Below are positions 44,701-52,744 of a stretch of 64,000 bases of DNA, one piece after another (positions within the stretch are counted from its first letter, which is position 1; every line of letters begins with the position of its first letter). The notes below the pieces were generated by a model that searched no databases, was not told the origin of the DNA, and saw only the letters and a program-made list of their open reading frames with translations. Where the stretch lies: assembly GCF_000590475.1 (NCBI RefSeq), contig NZ_CP007441.1:4471032-4535031 (forward strand), in the 5' to 3' direction. The position numbers and the translations under genes are program-made. The stretch is from Stutzerimonas stutzeri. Lineage in GTDB: Bacteria > Pseudomonadota > Gammaproteobacteria > Pseudomonadales > Pseudomonadaceae.

Positions 44701-46191
44701 TGGCGGTCGGTGCACCATCCCGATCACCACATGCGTGTCAGCGCCTCGATGAAGCGCGCCGTAGCCATCGGTTCGGTTTGGGAAGAAACGTTTCCGATGC
44801 GTGGCAAGGACGGGCAGTACCGCTGGTTTCTCGCACGCGCCGTACCCATTCGCGATGACTTCGGCCAGGTCACGCACTGGTTTGGTACCAACACCGACAT
44901 CACCGCACAGGTGGCGGCCGAAGAAGCGCTACGCGAGCTCAACGACAACCTCGAGCGGCGCGTTGCCGAGCGCACCCGCGAATTGGCGGAGATCAACCAC
45001 CTGCTGCATGTGGAGATGGGTGAGCGCGCGCGCGCCGAGGAAACCCTGCGCCATGCGCAGAAGATGGAAGCCATCGGCCAGCTCACCGGCGGCCTCGCTC
45101 ACGACTTCAATAATATGCTGACCGGCGTGCTGGGCGCGCTCGATCTGATCCAGCGCCGGGTCGCCAGCGGACGGTTGAGCGACCTCAGCCGCTATGTCGA
45201 TGCGGCGACCAGTTCGGCCAACCGTGCCGCGGCTCTGACCCACCGTCTGCTGGCATTCGCCCGCCGCCAGTCACTCGACCCACAACCGGTGGATGTCAAC
45301 CAGCTGGTGCGGTCGATGGAGGACATGCTGCGCCGGACCATGGCCGAGCACATCCAGCTCGACACCGTTTTGCAGTCGGATCCCTGGCAGGCCTACACCG
45401 ATGCGCACCAACTGGAAAACGCCCTGCTCAATCTGGTGATCAACGCCCGCGACGCCATGGGCGACGGTGGCAGGCTGGTCATTCAGACCGGTTGCGTACA
45501 AATCAGCGATTCGCAGCCCGACGGCCCCGAGCCGGGCGACTACGTCACCCTCAGTGTCGCCGACAATGGGTCCGGCATGCCGGCTGAAGTGGTCGCCAAG
45601 GCTTTCGATCCGTTCTTCACCACCAAGCCCATCGGCCAGGGCACCGGCCTCGGCCTGTCGATGGTCTATGGCTTCGTCAAGCAGACCGGCGGCCATGTGC
45701 GTATCGACAGCACGCCTGGTCAGGGCACGCTGATCACTTTGTTCCTGCCCCGCAATCGGACCCAGACGCAACAGCAGGAGGATCATCACACCCCACCCGT
45801 GGCGATCCAGGGCGCCCAGGCCAATGAAACCGTGCTGGTAGTAGAAGACGAAGCCGCCGTTCGCATGCTGGTGGTCGAAGTGCTGCAAGAACTGGGCTAC
45901 CAGGTTCTCGAAGCCGTGGACGGCGCCAGCGCGCTGCCCCATTTGCAGGGCGATCAGCGTATCGATCTGCTGGTCAGCGATATCGGACTGCCGGGTCTCA
46001 ACGGCCGACAACTGGCCGAGATAGCCCGCCAGCACCGGCCGGCGCTGCGCGTGCTGTTCATCACCGGCTATGCACCGAACGCCGAGGTTCGCGGAGAGTT
46101 CCTCGCCCCGGGCATGGACATGCTGGCCAAACCCTTCAGCATCGACATGCTCGGCGCCAAGGTTCGCCAACTGATCGAGCGCAGCGGATAA
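41794..46191 (+). CDS. Soluble hybrid sensor histidine kinase with multiple GAF and PAS domains
   Basis: A 1465-residue protein without membrane segments, so it should sense signals in the cytoplasm. Reading order: GAF (about 30-160), PAS (190-310), PAS (315-430), GAF (440-600), PAS (610-735), GAF (760-910), PAS (925-1055), coiled linker, HisKA with H1103 in GGLAHDFNNMLTGV, ATPase domain (DNGSGMP; GTGLGLSMV), and a C-terminal receiver with D1396 in VSDIGLPG. It probably autophosphorylates and passes phosphate to its own receiver. No output regulator is adjacent. Domain borders are estimates from motifs. The signal is unknown. Confidence 0.9.
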   Translation: MDSRAEIVNLENQDNNTASGANPPAAPSRYRTISIPPEAVFDDLALLAAELCGCSSAAIVFINGDRQWLKSFISNEDDPQEPDRALCARAISCSQSLVIPSLADEPLAAGLSGCFAAAPLHSPEGLPLGTLCVMDSQPQQLSERQLAYLQTLAHQLMALLERRRDLAANENDPSNEGALSYAASVREAEERYRALVDLSPQVIWQCDASGSLIFCNRYWCDFTGLSTSASAGWGWLNAVAPDHREAVLQQWSSALKSGKSGSFEVPLLAADGCPRWFQGSGAPVYDQDGRLLHWVLVAQDIHERRRAETERLESEAFTRSLLDSASEGFYSVDTRGFVTLCNEAFVRLLGFASKDQVLGQQIHQVIHHSHPDGSPYAVEDCPIQQTASTGEPAHVEYELFFRQDGSSLPVEYRVAPLYRDGVLQGAICTFTDISERARGEAQQAYLLDLSDHLQDTDGRIELTDIMAEQLAPLMSIECIASGHLDERDGLVIDQYWPPDAGNHAEPYLLGECAQILHLRLSQGLIVPFEDLLDEAGCPENCDALHDHLGYRSLLLAPLLEQTANCAFLLFASRQPRPWSQADISLVREVAERIRAAADRTRARKALLEAEQRVSLANEIASIGVWEYNFERNTLHWDAQLKTLAGLAPNESALSVDEFLARVHADDRRILLDAFRNALEGVGDGELNLDYRVYDETSGRFRWLTNRGRRLLDADGGIRLLGTAREITAERNAELKLLRMNALLEEQIQERQITGQRQSVLMELGDLLRGQPDSATIVAAAVRALGMTLNVTRAAFLTVDPGGQYATIERYWSDGALGDYSEHMCFADYGDFVYDLQNDELVVVDDVLHDTRTAAQAASLRLRRIQSLVCVPLQEQGRLSAALILLQDRPRQWAEDDISFIREVADRAWTADERMRAEQALRASEEQFRTLADNMSQFAWMADPTGRIYWYNKRWYDYTGTTFEAMRALGWRSVHHPDHHMRVSASMKRAVAIGSVWEETFPMRGKDGQYRWFLARAVPIRDDFGQVTHWFGTNTDITAQVAAEEALRELNDNLERRVAERTRELAEINHLLHVEMGERARAEETLRHAQKMEAIGQLTGGLAHDFNNMLTGVLGALDLIQRRVASGRLSDLSRYVDAATSSANRAAALTHRLLAFARRQSLDPQPVDVNQLVRSMEDMLRRTMAEHIQLDTVLQSDPWQAYTDAHQLENALLNLVINARDAMGDGGRLVIQTGCVQISDSQPDGPEPGDYVTLSVADNGSGMPAEVVAKAFDPFFTTKPIGQGTGLGLSMVYGFVKQTGGHVRIDSTPGQGTLITLFLPRNRTQTQQQEDHHTPPVAIQGAQANETVLVVEDEAAVRMLVVEVLQELGYQVLEAVDGASALPHLQGDQRIDLLVSDIGLPGLNGRQLAEIARQHRPALRVLFITGYAPNAEVRGEFLAPGMDMLAKPFSIDMLGAKVRQLIERSG

Positions 46192-46254
46192 CGACGAGGA
46201 ACTCTGCCAGCCGCCGCGCACTCTCTAAAGGAGAATCAAGCGGAGGCATCAATC

Positions 46255-46563
46255 ATGCGCAAGACCCTACTGGCAGCGATTACTCTTAGCTGCATTCCCT
46301 TTGGCGCGGCAATGGCGGACGGCGACTTCGTCCGTCAGATTCTGTCTTCGGGGGCGACTACCGCCTCCACTTACATGACCTCCCGCGACGACAAACTGGT
46401 CGCTGCCGCACGCGAGGACGCCGGCAGCTTCGTGGCCAGCGACGGCGCCATTCGCGGTCCCTATCTCGAAGCGATGCTCTTGAAGATACGCAGTGAGCAG
46501 CCTCAGCTGCAGGCGAGCGACATGCAACTGGCGAGCGCCATTCTCGCAGCCGAACAGCAGTAA
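46255..46563 (+). CDS. DUF2388 family small exported protein
   Basis: A 102-residue protein with a signal peptide (MRKTLLAAITLSCIPFGAAMA) and a mature part reading SSGATTASTYMTSRDDKLVAAAREDAG, typical of the DUF2388 family found widely in pseudomonads. It would be periplasmic; its function is not known. GGAGG lies about 11 bp before the ATG. Confidence 0.88.
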   Translation: MRKTLLAAITLSCIPFGAAMADGDFVRQILSSGATTASTYMTSRDDKLVAAAREDAGSFVASDGAIRGPYLEAMLLKIRSEQPQLQASDMQLASAILAAEQQ

Positions 46564-46666
46564 TCACGAAGCTGGCCGACCGGCTCTGGTCGGCCATATC
46601 GCTCCGCGTGCGGTCAGACGGCGGGCGAGCTCTGCCATTCATCCACTTGCAGCATCCGGAGGAAAC

Positions 46667-47092
46667 ATGAAAAAAACCGCATCCGCCATCTGGCAAGGTG
46701 ACCTGAAAACGGGCAAAGGCACCATCAGCACCCAGAGCGGCGCCCTGAAGGACAATCCCTACGGCTTCAACACCCGATTTGAAGACACACCTGGCACCAA
46801 CCCCGAAGAGTTGATCGGCGCAGCCCATGCCGGCTGTTTCTCCATGGCGTTGTCGATGATGCTCGGCCAGGCCGGTCTGACCGCCGAGCGTATTGACACC
46901 AAGGCGGAAGTTACCCTGGACAAAGATGGCGAAGGTTTCTCGATCACCGCGATCGCCCTGACCTTGAAGGCCAAGGTTCCCGGCGCCGACGACAATCAGT
47001 TCCAGCAAATCGCCAATCAGGCGAAGGAAGGTTGCCCGGTATCCAAAGTCCTCAACGCCCAGATCAGTTTGAGCGCAACCCTGGAAAGCTGA
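46667..47092 (+). CDS. OsmC family peroxidase
   Basis: A 141-residue OsmC/Ohr-type protein that reduces organic hydroperoxides through two cysteines. The cysteines are visible in AAHAGCFSMALSM and KEGCPVSKVL. The sequence MKKTASAIWQGDLKTGKGTIS is closer to OsmC than to Ohr. The ATG at 46667 has a strong GGAGG site. It is followed by a strong terminator. Confidence 0.92.
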   Translation: MKKTASAIWQGDLKTGKGTISTQSGALKDNPYGFNTRFEDTPGTNPEELIGAAHAGCFSMALSMMLGQAGLTAERIDTKAEVTLDKDGEGFSITAIALTLKAKVPGADDNQFQQIANQAKEGCPVSKVLNAQISLSATLES

Positions 47093-47108
47093 TACGACGG
47101 GCTGTAAC

Positions 47109-47137
47109 GAAAACGCCGCCCAGTGGGCGGCGTTTTC
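47109..47137. terminator. Bidirectional terminator between osmC-like gene and TRAP receptor gene
   Basis: GAAAACGCCGCCC (47109-47121) and GGGCGGCGTTTTC (47125-47137) form a perfect 13-bp stem with loop AGT. The A/T-rich stem ends allow termination of both convergent genes. It lies 16 bp after the osmC-like stop and 20 bp after the TRAP receptor stop. Confidence 0.88.
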
Positions 47138-47157
47138 GTATCGGCAGAGCTGAGCGC

Positions 47158-48261
47158 TTAGCCGCGGATGTTGTAGATGTCTTTTTCGTTCAGCTCGGCG
47201 TACCCGTACAGGCGCTTGAGATAGGCGCTCTGCTGCTCCCAGACCTTACTGGCAACCGGATCGGCTGCAGCGGAGGCATCGACCACTTCGGCCGCGACGT
47301 CCTTCAGGCGGGCCAGCACGTCATCGGGCAGACGACGCACTTCGACGCCCTGTTCGCGCAGCTGCTCCAGTGCTTCCATGTTCTTGGCGTTGTAATCGTC
47401 GAGCATGTCGCCATTGACTGCACGAGCAGCGGCCCGAACGATAGCCTTAAGATCCTCCGGCAGGGTTTCCCAGGCCTTGAGGTTGACGTCCAGTTCGAAG
47501 GTCACGTTCGGCTCCTGCCAGCCTGGCGTGTAGTAGTACTTCGCCGCTTTGTGCAGGCCCAGGGCCAGGTCATTGTACGGGCCGATCCACTCGGTGGCGT
47601 CGATGGCACCGGTCTGCAGCGCGGTGAAGATCTCACCGGCCGGCATGTTCACCACGGTCCCACCCATCTTGGTCAGCACTTCGCCACCCAGACCCGGGGT
47701 ACGCATCTTCAGACCGTTGAAGTCGTCGACCGAATTGATCTCCTTGTTGAACCAACCAGCGGTCTGTACGCCGGTAGCGCCGCACGCCATCGGCAATACA
47801 CCATAAGGCTTGTACACCTCCTCCCAAAGCTCCATGCCACCGCCGCGGTGCAGCCAGGCGTTCATTTCCTGAGCGTTGGGGCCGAACGGCAATGCGCAGA
47901 AGAATTGTGCGGCCGGAACCTTGCCTTTCCAGTAGTAAGGCGCGCCATGCCCCATCTCTGCGGTACCGCGTGAAACAGCGTCGAACACTTCCAGTGCCGG
48001 AACCAGTTCACCCGCGGCGTAGACTTTGACCGTCAGGCGGCCATCGCTCATTTCATTGACCAGCTTGGCGAAGTTTTCCGCGCCGACGCCCACACCGGGG
48101 AAGTTCTTCGGCCACGAGGTAACCATCTTCCAGTTGAATTTTTCGGCGCTTGCGCTGCCTTCGGATTTGGCTGCGGTCTTCTCGGTTTCCTTGTTGCAAC
48201 CCGCCAGTGCGGTTGCAGCCAGACCGACACCTGCGGCGGCCAGAATTTGACGACGTTTCAT
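47158..48261 (-). CDS. TRAP transporter substrate-binding protein (TakP type)
   Basis: A 367-residue periplasmic receptor of a TRAP carrier. The N-terminus MKRRQILAAAGVGLAATALAGC has a twin arginine and a lipobox-like LAGC, so it may be a Tat-exported lipoprotein. The segment FDAVSRGTAEMGHGAPYYWKGKVP is characteristic of the TakP group that binds 2-oxoacids and similar carboxylates. It is divergent from the two membrane-subunit genes, with 196 bp between. Confidence 0.92.
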   Translation of the reverse strand: MKRRQILAAAGVGLAATALAGCNKETEKTAAKSEGSASAEKFNWKMVTSWPKNFPGVGVGAENFAKLVNEMSDGRLTVKVYAAGELVPALEVFDAVSRGTAEMGHGAPYYWKGKVPAAQFFCALPFGPNAQEMNAWLHRGGGMELWEEVYKPYGVLPMACGATGVQTAGWFNKEINSVDDFNGLKMRTPGLGGEVLTKMGGTVVNMPAGEIFTALQTGAIDATEWIGPYNDLALGLHKAAKYYYTPGWQEPNVTFELDVNLKAWETLPEDLKAIVRAAARAVNGDMLDDYNAKNMEALEQLREQGVEVRRLPDDVLARLKDVAAEVVDASAAADPVASKVWEQQSAYLKRLYGYAELNEKDIYNIRG

Positions 48262-48356
48262 GGGTCACTCCTTGTTGTTGTAATGCTGAATATCGGAACC
48301 CCCGAACTCAGGTGGTTCTAGCTATCATATGGCTATCTCTCACTCAAGCACTGCGA

Positions 48357-48382
48357 CTACGTACATTCACTACGTACGTAGT
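48357..48382. promoter_or_regulatory. Palindrome and direct repeat in TRAP divergent promoter region
   Basis: ACTACGTACGTAGT (48369-48382) is a perfect 14-bp palindrome. The half-site CTACGTAC also occurs at 48357-48364, 13 bp from the copy at 48370-48377. It lies between the receptor gene and the membrane-subunit genes, about 95 bp from either start. A possible -10 (TATGAT) for the receptor gene lies at 48324-48329 on the minus strand. It is a candidate operator for a regulator not encoded here. Confidence 0.5.
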
Positions 48383-48457
48383 ACTGCCGGTTGCGGCTCC
48401 GGCGCGCAGCCGCCTAGAATCGCCGGCCTTCTGGGCCATAACAATAAAGGATCTGCC

Positions 48458-49003
48458 ATGTCGAAACACGCCCCTCCACTGCTCGGTCTCGCCAGGGTGA
48501 TCGACGCCGTGAACGCCCGCTTCGGACAGGCATGTGCCTGGCTGACAATATTTTTGGTCCTCGGCACCGCCGTCGTCGTGGTGCTGCGCTACGGTTTCGG
48601 CATCGGCGCCGCGGCGCTGCAGGAAGCCGTCCTCTACGCGCACGCGTTGGTCTTCATGGGCGCCGCCGCCTGGGTCCTGCAGCGCAACGGCCACGTTCGC
48701 GTCGACATCTTCTATCAGCGTTTCAGCCCCCGCTACCAGGCCTTGGTCGAAGTGCTCGGCACTCTGCTGTTTCTTCTACCCGTCTGCCTGTTTCTCGGCT
48801 GGGCGAGCTGGGACTACGTCGGCAATTCCTGGGCGACGTTTGAAGCCTCCAGTGAAACGGGCGGGCTTCATTTCGTCTACCTGCAAAAAAGCATCATCTT
48901 GGTTCTGGTCTTCTGCCTGGCCCTGCAAGGCATTGCCGAGATCATCAAGGCAGGCTACATCGTAGCCGGTCGCATGCCGGCGCCGGAGGTGAAGCATGGT
49001 TGA
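48458..49003 (+). CDS. TRAP transporter small membrane subunit (DctQ type)
   Basis: A 181-residue inner-membrane protein with four hydrophobic segments, the layout of DctQ. The ATG at 48458 (MSKHAPPLLGLARVIDAVNARFG) gives the usual family length; the frame is open upstream into the repeat-containing promoter region and was not used. It overlaps the large subunit gene by 8 bp. Confidence 0.9.
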   Translation: MSKHAPPLLGLARVIDAVNARFGQACAWLTIFLVLGTAVVVVLRYGFGIGAAALQEAVLYAHALVFMGAAAWVLQRNGHVRVDIFYQRFSPRYQALVEVLGTLLFLLPVCLFLGWASWDYVGNSWATFEASSETGGLHFVYLQKSIILVLVFCLALQGIAEIIKAGYIVAGRMPAPEVKHG

Positions 49004-50372
49004 GCTGATGGCGATAATGTTGTTCGTCTGCATTTGCGCAGCCTTGATGGCCGGCTACCCCGTGGCGTTCACCCTTGGCGGCGTCTCGCTGCTGTTCGCC
49101 GGTATCGGCGTAGTCACCGGCACCTTCGACGCTGGCTACCTGAGCGCCCTGCCGAACCGTCTGTTCGGCATCATGAACAATCAAACGATGCTGGCCGTGC
49201 CGCTGTTCGTGTTCATGGGCGTGATGCTGGAAAAAAGTCGTGTAGCCGAGGACCTGCTCGAGTCCATGTCGCGGTTGTTCGGCACCCTGCGCGGCGGTCT
49301 GGCGATTTCCGTCTGCGTGGTGGGCGCGCTGCTCGCGGCCAGCACCGGCATCGTCGGCGCTACAGTCGTAACCATGGGGCTGCTGGCATTGCCTACCATG
49401 CTGCGCCGCGGCTACGACCCTGCCATCTCCACCGGCACCCTCGCGGCCACCGGCACCCTGGGCCAGATCATTCCCCCGTCGATCGTGCTGGTATTGCTGG
49501 GTGACGTGATGTCCAGCGCCTATCAGCAAGCGCAATTGAAGATGGGCATCTTCTCGCCAAAGACCGTCTCAGTCGGAGATTTGTTCGTCGGCGCGTTGCT
49601 CCCGGGCCTGCTGCTGGTTGGCATGTACATTCTCTACATCATCGCCGTGGCGATCTTTCAGCCGAAGAAACTGCCGGCGCTGCCGCAGGAAGAGCTTGGC
49701 CCGATCGAGTGGGGCAAGCTGATCAACGCGCTGGTGCCGCCGCTGCTGCTGATCAGCGCCGTGCTCGGCTCGATCCTCGCCGGTTACGCGACCCCGACCG
49801 AAGCCGCCGCGCTGGGCGCGCTGGGCGCGATGGTGCTGGCCCTGTACAAGCGCAAGCTGAACTTCGGCCAATTGCGCGAGGTGGCTTATGGCACCACCGA
49901 GATCAGCGCCATGGTGTTCCTGATCCTGATCGGCGCATCGCTGTTTTCGCTGGTGTTCCGAGGATTTGGCGGCGAAGTGTTGATCGAAGACGTGTTCGCC
50001 CAGCTTCCAGGCGGCGTACTCGGCGCCTTCTTCGTGGTCATGCTGGTGATCTTCCTGCTGGGCTTCATCCTCGACTTCATCGAAATCACCTTCGTGGTGG
50101 TGCCGATCGTCGGGCCGGTACTGCTGGCCATGGGGCTGGATCCGGTATGGCTTGGCGTGATGATTGCGTTGAACCTGCAGACGTCCTTCCTCACGCCGCC
50201 CTTCGGTTTCGCGCTGTTCTACCTGCGCGGCGTGACGCCCAAATCGGTGCCCACCAGCACGATCTACAAAGGTGTCGTCCCCTTCATCCTGATTCAGCTC
50301 CTGCTGCTGGTAGTCGCCTACCAGTTCCCTGGGTTGGTCACCTGGCTGCCCGAGCAGATTTACGGCAAATAG
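48996..50372 (+). CDS. TRAP transporter large membrane subunit (DctM type)
   Basis: A 458-residue inner-membrane protein with about twelve hydrophobic segments, carrying the sodium-driven translocation pathway. Typical DctM motifs include GYPVAFTLGGVSLLFAGIG near the start and LGQIIPPSIVLVLLGDV in the middle. It should work with the DctQ subunit upstream and the divergently encoded receptor. Confidence 0.94.
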   Translation: MVELMAIMLFVCICAALMAGYPVAFTLGGVSLLFAGIGVVTGTFDAGYLSALPNRLFGIMNNQTMLAVPLFVFMGVMLEKSRVAEDLLESMSRLFGTLRGGLAISVCVVGALLAASTGIVGATVVTMGLLALPTMLRRGYDPAISTGTLAATGTLGQIIPPSIVLVLLGDVMSSAYQQAQLKMGIFSPKTVSVGDLFVGALLPGLLLVGMYILYIIAVAIFQPKKLPALPQEELGPIEWGKLINALVPPLLLISAVLGSILAGYATPTEAAALGALGAMVLALYKRKLNFGQLREVAYGTTEISAMVFLILIGASLFSLVFRGFGGEVLIEDVFAQLPGGVLGAFFVVMLVIFLLGFILDFIEITFVVVPIVGPVLLAMGLDPVWLGVMIALNLQTSFLTPPFGFALFYLRGVTPKSVPTSTIYKGVVPFILIQLLLLVVAYQFPGLVTWLPEQIYGK

Positions 50373-50465
50373 TCCCGTGCAGACGCCCGTTTCGACGGGC
50401 GTCTGACTTTTCGGCAACCGGTTTTGGCGCGATCATACGCACCATGCCACCATCGCCGAGCCCTC

Positions 50466-51698
50466 ATGGCCACCGACACATTCAGTCACGCGCAGCTGGC
50501 CGAACGCTTTCAGCAGCTCGACGCCTTTCTGCTGAACCATCAGGCGTTATGGCGACCGCGCCCTTTCACTCACCGGCGCCTGCCCTGGGAGACGGCCCAT
50601 CCAGAGCTGGCCCGATGGCTGCGCAGCCGCTCGCTGGCAGAAGCCGAGGCGTCGCACAACCATCCCGCCGACCTCACGGCACCCGCTCCATTCCCCCAGC
50701 TGGCCGCGCAGGCCAAGAGCCTGAGCGTCATGGACCTGCTGCCCGGGTCGACGAACCCGTGCACTGATGTCCGGCAGTTGGTCGACGTACCTGGACGCAA
50801 ATGGCTGCAGATTCAGGCTTTCGGCTCCGCACTGGCGTTCAGTGAGCACCCAGCACATTGGCTCGATTGGTGCGCGGGCAAGGGTCATCTCGGACGTCTT
50901 CTGGCTGCTCGCGGTGGCGCGCTGACCTGTCTGGAATGGGATTCGACGCTGGTCACTGCGGGCAGCCGTCTCAGCGAGCGACTTGGCATCCCCGCGACAC
51001 ATCGCCAGCAGGACGTGATGGATGAAGGCGCGACCGCACTGCTCGACCCGATGGTGACGCCGGTCGCGCTGCATGCCTGCGGCGATCTGCATGTCCGCCT
51101 GATCGATCTGAGCATCGCGCAGCGCTGCCGCCAACTGGCAATCGCCCCCTGCTGTTACAACCGCATCCAGACCACCCACTACCAGCCGATGTCGAAGCTT
51201 GTCGCACGGTCGGATCTACAGCTCTCGCGCGACGACCTCGGCCTGCCCCTCAACGAAACGGTTACCGCCGGCGCCCGGGAAAGGCGCCAACGCGATCAAT
51301 CGATGGCTTGGCGCCTGGGCTTCGACCTGCTTCAACGTGAATTCCGCGGCGAGGACGCTTACCTGCCGACGCCTTCGCTACCGGCCACTTGGCTGAAAAA
51401 AAGCTTCGAACGGTACTGCCGCGACCTGGCCGCGTTAAAAGAGCTGCCAGAACCGCCCGCGCCGGACTGGACCGCCCTCGAACGATGCGGCTGGCAACGC
51501 CTGGCCGAAGTACGCAATCTGGAGCTGCTGCGCGGCCTGTTCCGCCGCCCGCTGGAACTTTGGCTGCTGCTCGACCGCGCCTTGCTGCTGGCCGAAAACG
51601 GCTACGCGGTACGGCTGGGCACCTTCTGCCCAGCCGAGCTGACCCCCCGTAATCTGATGCTAATCGCCGAGCTCGACGCCCACCGCGCAAACACCTGA
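50466..51698 (+). CDS. SAM-dependent methyltransferase (Methyltransf_32 type)
   Basis: A 410-residue protein. The SAM-binding motif I reads LDWCAGKGHLGRLLA, followed by an acidic residue after the second strand (CLEWD). Later, ALHACGDLHVRLIDLSI and IAPCCYNRI are patterns of the Methyltransf_32 group, which includes proteins of unknown target in bacteria. The substrate is unknown. The ATG at 50466 is preferred over an open extension to 50424. Confidence 0.8.
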   Translation: MATDTFSHAQLAERFQQLDAFLLNHQALWRPRPFTHRRLPWETAHPELARWLRSRSLAEAEASHNHPADLTAPAPFPQLAAQAKSLSVMDLLPGSTNPCTDVRQLVDVPGRKWLQIQAFGSALAFSEHPAHWLDWCAGKGHLGRLLAARGGALTCLEWDSTLVTAGSRLSERLGIPATHRQQDVMDEGATALLDPMVTPVALHACGDLHVRLIDLSIAQRCRQLAIAPCCYNRIQTTHYQPMSKLVARSDLQLSRDDLGLPLNETVTAGARERRQRDQSMAWRLGFDLLQREFRGEDAYLPTPSLPATWLKKSFERYCRDLAALKELPEPPAPDWTALERCGWQRLAEVRNLELLRGLFRRPLELWLLLDRALLLAENGYAVRLGTFCPAELTPRNLMLIAELDAHRANT

Positions 51699-51730
51699 AC
51701 GATACGATGCAAACAACTGACAACAAACAG

Positions 51731-51758
51731 TTTACTCGCCGCGAGCAATGGCTATAAT
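51731..51758 (+). promoter_or_regulatory. Sigma-70 promoter of tRNA-Thr
   Basis: TTTACT (51731-51736) and TATAAT (51753-51758) are 16 bp apart, and the -10 ends 15 bp before the first base of the tRNA. Confidence 0.75.
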
Positions 51759-51773
51759 GGCGCCCATCTTTTA

Positions 51774-51849
<76 letters not shown>

Positions 51850-52165
51850 TACAGAACAAAGGGTTACGCGAAAGCGTAGCCCTTTTTTGTTGCCTAAGTG
51901 TTTTCCGCGTGGAAGGTTTGTCTACAGCGGAGGCCCTTTGGTTGACTCCGTTTATTCTTGCAGCATGCCTCCCCAGCTCGTCTTTTCGGCGCAGCACGCC
52001 AATGAACAATCAAGAGCGTCGTTAATCAAAAACAGCGTATGCCGTCCCGTGCATTCTGGCGATGCCGTAAAGCCATTAGCCGCATAAGCCGGGCGCCGTT
52101 CCCGGACGCCCGGTAGAAGTCGCGCGGCAAACAACCCGAGCGATTGATTTCAAAGGAGGCGCAGC
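51850..52165. other. Intergenic region after tRNA-Thr
   Basis: Apart from the terminator at its left end nothing is seen in these 316 bp. There is no repeat of the tRNA 3' end and no integrase gene, so it is not a visible integration site. GGAGG lies about 10 bp before the GFA-family start. Confidence 0.5.
51858..51888 (+). terminator. Rho-independent terminator of tRNA-Thr
   Basis: AAAGGGTTACGC (51858-51869) pairs with GCGTAGCCCTTT (51874-51885), with one G-T pair and a GAAA loop, followed by T residues to 51888. Confidence 0.9.
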
Positions 52166-52558
52166 ATGGACCAGTTCAAAGGCGGTTGTCTTTGCGGGAG
52201 CGTCCGGATTGTGGCGTCGGGGCTCCCGTACCGGGTCGGCCTTTGTCATTGTCTCGATTGCCGCAAGCATCACGGGGCTCTGTTTTTTGCCGCCGCGGTG
52301 TTTCCGCAGGATGCGGTGACGATCGAAGGCGAAACACGCGATTACGCCGGGCGGTTTTTTTGTCCCCGTTGCGGCTCGTCGGTTTTTGCCCGCACTGCAG
52401 ACGAAATCGAAGTGAACCTGGGCTCCCTGGATGCTCCAGACCAATTGATGCCAACCTATGAAAGCTGGATCGTCCGTCGCGAGTCCTGGTTGCCGCCGTT
52501 TCCACTCACGAGGCGATACGAGCATGACCGTGAAGGCACGAGTCGTGTGGAAGAGTAG
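52166..52558 (+). CDS. GFA (CENP-V/GFA domain) family zinc protein
   Basis: A 130-residue protein with the zinc-binding cysteines of the GFA family: GGCLCGSVR, CHCLDCRKHHG and CPRCGS. Members include glutathione-dependent formaldehyde-activating enzymes, but most are of unknown function, and nothing here marks a formaldehyde pathway. Good ribosome binding site (AAAGGAGG). Confidence 0.9.
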   Translation: MDQFKGGCLCGSVRIVASGLPYRVGLCHCLDCRKHHGALFFAAAVFPQDAVTIEGETRDYAGRFFCPRCGSSVFARTADEIEVNLGSLDAPDQLMPTYESWIVRRESWLPPFPLTRRYEHDREGTSRVEE

Positions 52559-52744
52559 GTAACACGCGCTGCGCCAAGAGGTTCTGATGGCGGCTGACCC
52601 CGTCGGTCTTCAAGCCGGAGTGGAGCATAAATGCGCTCACCTCGGCTCGGGCTACACCAGTGCTGTCACTCAAACGAACGTCGGGCAAATTCAGAGCGCG
52701 TGCTGCGCGTATCGAGCTGATCTGCAAGTCCAGCAAGCCCAAGG

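Noticed and set aside
52506..52742. A 78-codon minus-strand frame between the oxygenase and GFA-family genes
   Set aside because: No ribosome binding site or recognised motif was seen, and it overlaps the end of the GFA-family gene.
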